Positions 18,738-26,119 of a stretch of DNA of 26,119 nucleotides are shown piece after piece. Each line of letters opens with the position of its first letter. The stretch's first letter is position 1. This stretch comes from Chara braunii. Taxonomy: Eukaryota > Streptophyta > Charophyceae > Charales > Characeae. The notes below the pieces were generated by a model, which was not told the DNA's origin, made no database searches, and saw nothing but the letters and a program-made list of their open reading frames with translations. The position numbers and the translations under genes are program-made. The DNA is taken from NCBI GenBank assembly GCA_003427395.1, contig BFEA01000434.1, forward strand, positions 236,187 through 262,305. The letters run 5' to 3'.

Positions 18738-19319
18738 NAAGAAGATGANCGCCTTCATTTAAATGAGTGGTCTTTACGAGTGCCTAGTTGCGTCGGCCAC
18801 CCCATATGGCTAGCGCCTAANGGATACGAGCAAAAGNAGGAGTTGGTCCTCAAGCCCTTTCAGGAGGAGGATCCGTGGGGAAGAAGAGATGTTCATTGGA
18901 TGATNAAGCTNGCATTGGCAGGNACACACAGCTTGGCGAAGGAAGTGAGAACGATAGAGGAAGGCCCAACTNAGGTAGAGGAGCATNAGCAGCTGATGGG
19001 AGGAATGTACCTACTCACTAACACGCTTCTGCAAGGANACTTTGATCGAAAGAACTCATTTAGTCCTATNGAAAGTGAGGACTTCATTCCTGAAAGTCGA
19101 GATNATGAGTTCAAGGAAGGAGAGATCAAGGAAGNCTTTCNGGCAGAAGAGTACGATGGAATCTACCTGGNGNTGGGGCTACTCTTGTCTTGTGAGATGA
19201 GGGATAGAGACGCGAGTGCCAAGGCGCANAAGATAAGGCACCTCTATGTGGTAAGAGATGGCCATCTGTTCNTAAAGCGACAGGTCGGGAGCCCCAAAAG
19301 GATTGTATGTGNGAGGAAC
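18738..19319 (+). pseudogene. RNase H-integrase linker of pol
   Basis: The frame stays open through this part without a recognisable domain. It is rich in Glu and contains RVPSCVGHPIWLAP and a later LYVVRDGHLFXKRQVG stretch. The latter resembles the short beta-strand motif (Y-x-x-x-dG-L-y) that usually precedes the integrase zinc-binding domain of Ty3/gypsy elements. It is part of the same frame as RNase H and integrase. Confidence 0.6.
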
Positions 19320-20399
19320 CGGCAGATCNATATNATAGCAGCCCTACACGATGGTATAGCAGGGGGGCACAGAGGGATAGGTGCCACGTNTGCAAAGATA
19401 AGCGAACTGTACCATTGGGATGGGATGCTGACTATGGTCATCAAATANTGNCAGTCCTGTGTACCTTGTCAAGAGAGGTCGGCGCAAAGGNCAGGGGAAC
19501 CTCTGCACCCAAGGTTAGAGAGAGAAGTGGGTGCGGTTGTACATCTGGATTTGCTTTTCATGCCAGCTGGGGAGAATGCATGCAACTACATCGTCGATGC
19601 GCGGGATAACCTTANTGGGTTTGTGGACNGTCGGGCTATTCGTANGAAGACCGGCCNAGTTTTNGCAAGCTGCATCGAAGAGTACTACTTACGTTATCCA
19701 TTTGTCAAAGAGATCGTGATGGATCGAGGGTCGAAGTTCACCTNCAATGAGGTGCGGACTTTGTTCGCAGGGTATGGTGTAGTGGCNAATTATACTACCN
19801 CTGCANATCCCCAAGCGAACGAACCTGTGGAGAGGGGGCACAGTACNATCACGAACCTCTTGGCCAAGTGGACAAAAGGCAANCCTAGTCAGTGNCCGAA
19901 GTTCCTGCGAGCGGCCTTCTTCGTGGAGAATGTCACGGTGAAGAGAACCACCAAGTANGCGNCAGCCACGTTATGGTATGGGAGACATGCCACCTTTCCN
20001 ATATANTTTTTTTTTAAGACCTGGAGGNGNCAAGACTTGGAGGTTAATTTGTCGTTCGAGGAATTGCTCGATATGCGGGCACGACAANTGGGAGCTGNTG
20101 AAGNGAGATTGCGAGAGGCCGCCGGTCAGGTAGAGAGGAGCCGCATGNAGGATAAGATGCAATGGGACCAAATGGCACGAGTAAGGAAGTAGCCGCTGGN
20201 AGTCGGGNATGTCGTATTGTTGTATGACTCCTCCTTGGAAAAACAATGGTCGAGGAAACTCGACAAAAGGTGGATGGGGCCCTATAGGATCTTGCGGTGC
20301 GGCGAATTTGGNGCTTACCAGATCGAGGAGCTGGACNGAACAGGATGGCAGGATTGGGTATNANGGACCAGATTAAAGAAGTTCGTGGCCAGGNAATAG
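19320..20399 (+). pseudogene. Integrase (zinc-binding, DDE core, GPY/F module) with one nonsense codon
   Basis: The N-terminal zinc-binding part is HDGIAGGHRGIGAT followed by SCVPC (CVPC at 19458-19469), the HHCC pattern. The catalytic core has Asp at 19548-19550 (HLDLLF), Asp at 19722-19724 (VMDRGSKF) and Glu at 19830-19832 (PVERGH). The last two are separated by 35 residues, the D,D(35)E signature of retroviral and LTR-element integrases. After a TAG at 20190-20192 the same frame continues to a TAG at about 20397 and holds VVLLYDSSLEKQW and RWMGPYRIL. This is the GPY/F module typical of chromovirus and gypsy integrases, so the TAG at 20190 is probably a mutation. No chromodomain was recognised. 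The protein would insert the cDNA into the genome. Confidence 0.85.
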
Positions 20400-20592
20400 G
20401 TAAAGAAGTCTAAACCTCTCAAAATAAACCCTTGTTTTAAGGTGTCGCATGTCCTGGTTAGGNTGGGCAGAGGATGGAAAGGGGTAAGGATATATGCGTT
20501 GTCGAAGGCTTGATGGACTGATGACTGACCTTGTTGTGTNCCTGTCTGCTNTCTNTCGCCTGATGTGCAGGTCTGACTTTTCGAAGACAGCC
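20400..20592 (+). other. Spacer between pol and the 3' Gag-like frame with an acceptor-like site
   Basis: This is 193 bases from the pol stop to the next ATG. It contains a pyrimidine-rich run, CCTGTCTGCTNTCTNTCGCC, followed by TGATGTGCAG|G (AG at 20569-20570), and a branch-like CTGAC word near 20524. That arrangement resembles a 3' splice site 22 bases before the ATG at 20593. Use of the site is inferred. Confidence 0.4.
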
Positions 20593-23441
20593 ATGCAGAG
20601 GGACNGGAGGGGCGCACGGCCACGACAGAGGCCCCTGGGAGCGTCTGGAGGAGATGGTCAGCGCAGGTTAGTTGGGAGAGAGTCCACGCCTGTCTTCGAC
20701 GATGATAATGTGGAGCTCTTTCTGGACGCCTACCAGGNTCATGCGGCACGAGAGGGATGGTCTACNNAGGAAGGATACAAAATCTGAGAGGAGTTGGGNG
20801 TTTTGAGGAGCCTATCGCGCACATTCGAGAGNAGGCTTTGACCTGGCAGGATGTGGAGGCGAGGATGCAGAGGCTGAGGGCTTCGCCGCTGGGACGGGAT
20901 GGTTTGCCTATTCGACTGGAGGAAGGCAATGAGGAGGAGTTCATCCCGGCCTACGAGCAGTATATGCGCGATCAGGGGACTGGGCAAGAGGAGTGGATGC
21001 AGACGTTGCCCCTCTGGACGCGAAGGGCGGAGAGGCCATTGGCGAGGCAGATTCTGGATAGAGCGTGGGATTGGAAGGACTGTCAGGCTCAGCTGAGGCA
21101 GGCATTCCGACAGCCAGAACCAGAGAGGCCCGAGCCCAGGGTTGAGAGGAGGCAGAAAAGCAAGAGGCCACGGGACCCGGAGGTGAGAGGGGCCGCTGCG
21201 GCTAGGGGAGGCCGAAAGGCTTTGGCACGGCGAGAGGAGGAGCCGGCGGAGCCACTCCAGGCAGCGGGGCCACCACCTACTCATGGGCTTGAGCAGGTGG
21301 AGTTTCGCCAGATCAAGGGCAGTGACTTACGGGGCCCGTCGCCAAAATTGCCAGAAGAGAGAGAGGTTGTACCATTGGGAGCACCGCTGGAGAGTTTGGA
21401 GGTTCACCTCGATGCGTCTCAATGGGGAGCTTCGCAGTTGGGAGCGGATCCGAATGGACCAGCACGGTACGAGCCAGCGGAAGAGCTACAAGAACCCGGG
21501 CGAGAGACTGAGCCGCGCGAGCCAGGGGAGTTACGGACAGAGGAGGTTATCACCGTTGGGCACGATACCCCACCTCATATCTCAATCCCGGAGCAGGTAC
21601 GACAGCACTGGCCAGAGGGCATTCCTGAGCCAGATAGTGAGGAGATTTCAGCACCCCCTCTAGAGGCTATCACTCCACCCACAGAGAGGGCGGAGCTAGA
21701 GGAACTCGAGGAGGGTGAGAGGGCAGGGGCGCGTACGACTGTCGCCTCGCAGCCAGCCGAGCGTACGAGTGAGCACTTGGATACTGAGATGCCGGCATCC
21801 GAGGAGCCACCGCCAGAGTTGCCGCCTGCAGAGGAGGGAGTGAGTGTGGGAGTCCCGCTGCGAGAGGTCCACGAGGCGCGAGTAGGGAGGCCATCAGGGG
21901 AGACAGCTGAGGAAAAGTCCGTGAGGGTGCAGGCGTGCATCGCTGAGATATATGAGAAAAACGTTAGGATGGAGGCTGCGGGAGAGGTATCGACACCGCC
22001 GGTCGATCCCGGGACCAGTGAGCAGAGGATTGGCGAGGCATGGACCAGATACGGGGATAAGAGGGATGTCGTCCGTTTGAGGTCACAAGAGGCAGGACAG
22101 GAGGACAAGAGGGCGGACGAGGCACGAGAGACTAGAGATTTTGGATTTTTAGCCGCCAGGATGGCGATTGAGTGTACGGACACAAGGATACGCCAGGCGG
22201 CGACCACGTCTTTCCAGCGATACACCATGCTTAGCGATGAGCTGGCGGCCTCAAGGTTGGAGGTGGAGCACCTGTCTACCCAGCTAGCAGAAGAGAAGGC
22301 GAAAAACCAAGCNTGNAAGTCTCATATGGAAGCCAAGNAAGNTGAATGGGAGGAAAGGCTCCAAGATATGGCTGCAGCAGTGGAGAGACTTTCGGCCACC
22401 NAGGTGGTCGACTGGACATAACAGAGTCGATATGGTATCCAGGGAGAGGAGGTGCGGGGACTCTTTGGCCACGGAGAGATGGCAGAGCCACCTTAGCAAG
22501 GAGGGATGAAGAAGGTATTCCTGGATCTAGCGGAAGCGGAAGCGAGGCGGAAGGTCGGAGAGAAGAATTTCAGCTTCAAGGATCCCACAGAGTTAGCCTC
22601 GCAACAGGCGACCCCTATGATGATTGAGACCCCTGCGGAGGAGTCAGCACAGAGGCCCCAATCTCCACTAGCGGAAGGGGGTCCCGCAGAGAAGTCCCCT
22701 ACGATTCTTTTGGAGGTGCGGGGAGATACCCTTACGGGGGCAGTGGCGTCCGTTGAGCTGGAGGCAATGGAGGAGGAGGCATCGCGCTTGGATGAGCTAG
22801 TGGCAGCCATGGAACTAGATGTGCCATCAGGGGGGCCTAAGAGACGAGAAACCTCAGAGCATGTACCGGAAGTGGGGGAGTTGAGGACACAATTGGGCTC
22901 CTGGGCCAAAGAGGCTAGCTCCCAAGGATGTGTTTCAGAGCAGCAGGAGGAGGTTATGAGTGAACCAGCGGCAACCGTGACTCCTCAGCCTTCATGACCT
23001 CAGAGGGACGAGAGGGTGACTGTGATGGAGGGGGCCCACGAGTGTAGGCCACAAAGATTGGATACTCCTGAGTACGGGCTTGAGGGAGATGAAATGTGAG
23101 TAGGGCCGAGTACCCAGGCAGTGGGGGTGAGGCCAGAGGAGTCGTGGAGCATGCCCCACAGTCATGAGGTGAGCAGGGAGGACAGTGAGGTACCATCGTC
23201 GCCAGGATCCCGGAAGAAGAAGAGGAGGTACCAAAGGAGGTCAGATGATCAGTGCTTCTTCTGCAAGCATGACATACACCGAGCCCTTGAGTGTCCAAAG
23301 TTCCTCAAGGACAAGGCAGTTGGGAAGGTGACAGAGAGTGGTGGGAAGATGTATGATAGGCGGGGNCNAGTGGTAGAGCGAGCTCCAGATGGGGGTAGGG
23401 CTCAGCTATATAGGCAGAACCANGAGGAAATGAGTGAGTAG
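20593..23441 (+). pseudogene. 3' Gag-like protein with coiled coil and terminal CCHC zinc knuckle, interrupted
   Basis: From ATG 20593 the frame reads to about 20765 and contains DDDNVELFLDAYQ-HAAREGW, wording like the start of a capsid-type Gag. A frameshift near 20760-20775 moves it to the frame of 20757-22421, which continues with RIQNLRGVG, FIPAYEQYMRDQGTGQEEW and ARQILDRAWDWKDCQAQLRQ. A long Glu/Pro-rich middle follows, then a likely coiled coil (SDELAASRLEVEHLSTQL onward, 22230-22410). The same frame continues through stops at 22419 (TAA), 22494 (TAG), 22995 (TGA) and 23097 (TGA) to a basic patch (SRKKKRRYQRRSDD). It ends after CFFCKHDIHRALEC, a perfect C-x2-C-x4-H-x4-C knuckle at 23253-23294. 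The ancestral protein would be about 950 residues. I infer a second nucleocapsid- or Gag-like product; the function is not established. Confidence 0.65.
23253..23294 (+). other. CCHC zinc knuckle coding segment
   Basis: The codons give Cys, Cys, His and Cys in exact C-x2-C-x4-H-x4-C spacing, preceded by an Arg/Lys-rich stretch. Such knuckles normally bind element RNA and are normally at the end of Gag. Here the knuckle lies downstream of integrase, about 8.7 kb after the first gag start. Confidence 0.85.
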
Positions 23442-24244
23442 GGNCNGGTCNNTCTATATGTCAGTAGGACTAGAGTTACTCTGCATGNAGGGGTCGGATT
23501 AGAGGTGTATANACCTTGAGTTGGTCGAGTGGATCCTAAAGGTGTGCATGNTTTGGGTTGGTCGAGAGAGTCCTGTCCACTTATACATATATAGAAGGCA
23601 NTATTGGATAGGTTTNTCGAGCTTTTTGTGTGTGATACGATTTAGGAGATGAGATACAGTTGTGTGATACATGNGACTATTTAGTTTACGCTTTAGTTTT
23701 TGTNATCCAAAATTTTTACTTGTATTTTAGAGCAGNATCNGAAAGTTCNTAANACTTGGGACATGAGNTTACTTGGCAAAGTGGGACAGTGGANAGAGTA
23801 TTCNTGTTGTTTNAAAGCAGACATTCTACCCCTGAGTATATTCTACGAGTTGTACATTGAGGACATGAGTCCTGATCAGATGAGTGGGNTGATGGGTTGN
23901 GTGTTTGTACTGGATTTTTGAGGGAGATATTTTGCTTCCGAGTGTATTTTAACTTCAGACTCTGTGTGACTTATTTTGTGACGATCACAAACACTCTCGC
24001 ATGTGTGGCTTTATCCCAATGTATGACGGCTTTGTGTGCGAGATGTGTGGGATACATCTCATANNTCTTGTATTACNTGAATGTGAATACNGTCTACTCT
24101 TCGGTATACTCGTGCGATCTGCCTATGGGCAGATNAGAGGNCNGAGTATAAGGGNAGGCAGTGCGGTTGTTTTGTAACAGGAGTGTGAGGATCCTAAANG
24201 AATTTTGTGAGTCGCTGAGACTCGAATACTTACCATGCNGGATG
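23442..24244 (+). other. 3' untranslated region, first part, without a gene
   Basis: Sequence with frequent single ambiguous bases and only short open frames with no recognised motifs. It becomes AT-rich after the end of the Gag-like frame. No RNA gene or transposon end was recognised. Confidence 0.4.
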
Positions 24245-24389
24245 TTTTACAGTTGAGTTGCGAAGAGGGTCCATAAGAAGGTCCCTCGGTTTGAGTTGTT
24301 TCGTGGTTGAGTTGTGGAGAGGACCCATAAGNNGGCCTCTCAGTTTGAGTTNTTTTATGGTTGAGACCCCTCCAGATTAAGGGAGGTGG
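24245..24389 (+). repeat. Two tandem CCATAAG-loop hairpins and a third hairpin
   Basis: Hairpin 1 (24265-24287) has GAGGG/CCCTC arms around a TCCATAAGAAGGT loop. Hairpin 2 (24317-24341) has GAGAGG/CCTCTC arms around ACCCATAAGNNGG. They sit in direct-repeat units of about 55 bp that start GGTTGAGTTG and end GTTTGAGTT. A third inverted repeat, CCCTCC-AGATTAA-GGGAGG, follows near 24366-24384. Different stems with a shared CCATAAG loop repeat the pattern seen at 10449-11353. Confidence 0.6.
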
Positions 24390-25499
24390 TAGTGTTGTTT
24401 GTCGGAAGACTCATCTTCAAAGGAAAGGTGTTTTAAAAAAAGGTCGCGTGATAGCCCATCCTAGAAAGAGAGGGATGACTGGGAAACCTATTGAGAAAGA
24501 CCTCCTTCGTGTGAAAGGTGGTTAATAGATTTAAGGGCATGGTAAGCAGTGTTTGAATTGATAAAGTCTGACGAGAAGAACCAGAATTACAGTTTGGATC
24601 ATTGATGGAACTGAGAAGGTCGCAAGTCAGTGCATTGAGATGTCATGGGATGTATGATCTGCTGTCTCTGATCAAGTCAGTGGACCACGGCCTTGTGTGA
24701 GCCTAGCGGTTAATTCGTTTGTGATTGTGAAAAGGGACCGTGCTTTCTATGTTGTCCCGTAGGGAGCTGGTAAACGCCTTTAAAGTGAGACAGACCCTTG
24801 CGTAATCCCGCAGTGGGCCTGTGGTCTGTTTTGCGACGCAGCGTCTAGACACTTGTGCTAATCCTAAGCCATATTGAGGAATACCAAGCTAAACGGTAAA
24901 GGTTAGTACCTCTAGGGCTCAACCCCTATTGGATGGCTGCAAGCCAGCACAACCTGGCTGCGGACCCACGTCTACCAACGGAGTAAGAGTTTAAGGGGTT
25001 ATGCACGCCCCAGGGAATTACTCTGGTGGGATGGCGGGGAGTGTGAGTCGAGTCTTTCAAGAGTCCTAATTGAATGCTTATCAGGAGAATACCTATCGTT
25101 GCATAACCAACGAAGGAACTACCGCTAAAGCAACAATGCGGTAGGCCGTAGATCTGGCTCGATCAACCAGACTATGGTGGGCCAAGATGAAGACCTAGCA
25201 TTTCTCTACTAGACTGCAGAAGGAGCCGAGATGAGATTTTAGTGTATATGTGTATGTGTGCTTGATTGTGAGGATTTTCGAGAGGGAGGCAAGAATGTCT
25301 TCTAAAGGTCTCGTCTAAGGCCCGCGCCCCTGGGGAGGGCTTTACTTATGAGGAAGAGCCTAACAGGGGCACTCAACGAGAAGCCGGCATTTGTCTAGGG
25401 CAAGAGGGAGGGGACGGTTTGAGAGGGTCGTTGGAACTTGTGCTGTAGTACGTAGGTCCAGTATACCGGCGTCCTAACGTCAGGACAATGGAAACGAGT
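24390..25499 (+). other. 3' untranslated region, second part, with several short inverted repeats
   Basis: No gene is supported. Short inverted repeats are GGGAC/GTCCC (24734-24758), ACAGACC/GGTCTGT (24790-24829), AGCCAG/CTGGCT (24942-24959) and GTCCT/AGGAC (25471-25486). GACAA/TTGTC (25484-25503) overlaps the last one and reaches the LTR start. A purine-rich run (AGAGGGAGGGGAC, near 25404-25416) lies about 85 bp before the LTR, too far away to be a standard polypurine tract. Confidence 0.45.
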
Positions 25500-26119
25500 T
25501 GTCGACGCGAATACCCTTACAAGGGTATCCGCCCTGGTTTTTGTAAGTGACAGAAATTAAGTTTGGATTAAACGGCCTAAAGTATACCGCGCGAGGCGCT
25601 GCTACGTTTGTGGTCAAGGCTGACCGGATGGTTGGCTAGAATAGAGAGTGTGTCGGCGTGCGAATTTTTTAGGCGCGCGCGATCTTCATATTTGTTGCTG
25701 GTTGAAGAGTCGGCGTGGTCGCCGGCCGAAGATCTTCTTCTGATTAAGCACGGATTAAAAAGGTTATGCCTCGTTGGTTGAGGTGCTTGTCTGTGATTTG
25801 TGCGTACGTACGGAGGACAGCGTCGACAGCAACCGTGCAACTTTGTGCGGTCAGCGGAGTATGCGAGGAATAGAAACGAGGACCAGGGTTCCGCGTGTTT
25901 GATTGAGGGAGTGTGGCGGGCGTGGAATGTCGACGGCGCGGTGTGGGCCACAGAGGTCTAGGTTTGCGCGGCGTCAAGGGCTTATTTTTGTCCTTTTTAT
26001 TATTATTTTATTCTGTATGTTTTTGTCAAACCGGGTGCGGCACCAGTTTTTAAGAACCATTGACGGGAGCGTCAGTTTAGCTTGGGTGGTACGGCCGTTG
26101 ACCTTGGGCGGCGCGTCGA
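25500..26119 (+). repeat. 3' LTR, 5' part (truncated by window end)
   Basis: Aligns without gaps to 6872-7491. The left border is set where similarity to the 5' copy begins, at a TGTC. The perfect inverted repeat ATACCCTT-AC-AAGGGTAT lies at 25511-25528, as in the 5' LTR. The right end, with the terminal CA and target-site duplication, lies outside the window. Differences from the 5' copy are concentrated in the first 400 bp. Confidence 0.85.

Larger units (their letters stand above)
6872..26119 (+). mobile_element. Very long degenerate Ty3/gypsy LTR retrotransposon (truncated by window end)
   Basis: Direct repeats of at least 620 bp start at 6872 and 25500. They enclose gag, protease, RT, RNase H and integrase in the order that defines Ty3/gypsy elements, with integrase after RNase H. 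The visible element is 19.2 kb, and the end of the 3' LTR lies beyond the window. A leader of about 7 kb precedes gag, and a second Gag-like frame of about 2.85 kb follows pol. No primer-binding site or polypurine tract directly next to the LTRs was identified, so the exact LTR borders are provisional. Stops and frameshifts occur throughout the coding regions, so this copy is not autonomous. In size it recalls Ogre-type plant elements, but I do not claim it belongs to that lineage. Confidence 0.85.

Noticed and set aside
21575-22228. Minus-strand 217-codon open frame antisense to the 3' Gag-like gene
   Set aside because: Ser/Ala-rich and explained by codon bias of the Glu/Pro-rich plus-strand frame. 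No domain is visible.
25404-25416. Polypurine tract (AGAGGGAGGGGAC) of the element
   Set aside because: It ends about 85 bp before the place where LTR similarity begins, whereas a functional tract should touch the LTR.

Overview
The window looks like repeat-rich intergenic DNA from a large eukaryotic genome. No bacterial operons, tRNAs, rRNAs or host exons could be recognised. The Gag, protease, reverse transcriptase (RT), RNase H and integrase sequence belongs to a Ty3/gypsy-type LTR retrotransposon. Its wording, together with the long ATT, GT and AAG microsatellites, fits a charophyte green alga such as Chara. That species guess is an inference from memory and was not checked by a search.

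Layout. (1) 1-5,630: low-complexity DNA with poly-T, AAG, GT/GA, ATT and CAGA arrays, a satellite-like family at about 770-1,890 and a 31-bp palindromic minisatellite at 2,961-3,211. (2) 5,637-6,780: a diverged, apparently collinear copy of sequence that recurs inside the element at 12,150-14,030; a 40-bp tandem repeat lies within it. (3) 6,872-26,119: one very long LTR retrotransposon. The 5' LTR starts near 6,872. The 3' LTR starts near 25,500 and is cut by the window end. The 620 bp of LTR visible in both copies aligns without gaps at about 93.5% identity by hand count. (4) 7,492-14,517: a leader of about 7 kb holding a cluster of 11 short hairpins with variable stems and conserved loops (10,449-11,353), several diverged tandem repeats, and a candidate leader intron (donor 13,962, acceptor 14,517). 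(5) 14,547-20,399: gag, protease, RT, RNase H and integrase in that order, broken by many stops and frameshifts. (6) 20,593-23,441: a second, Gag-like reading frame downstream of pol that ends in a perfect CCHC zinc knuckle. (7) 23,442-25,499: a 3' untranslated region with further hairpins, two of which share the CCATAAG loop motif of the leader hairpins.

How the parts relate. The element is a degenerate autonomous Ty3/gypsy copy. The integrase keeps its D,D(35)E residues and the RT keeps YIDD. The first RT catalytic aspartate reads as glycine, and the coding regions carry many nonsense codons and several frameshifts, so this copy cannot encode a working polyprotein. The most unusual features are its size (at least 19.2 kb), Gag-like genes on both sides of pol with the zinc knuckle only in the downstream one, splice-like signals in front of both genes, and the hairpin family.
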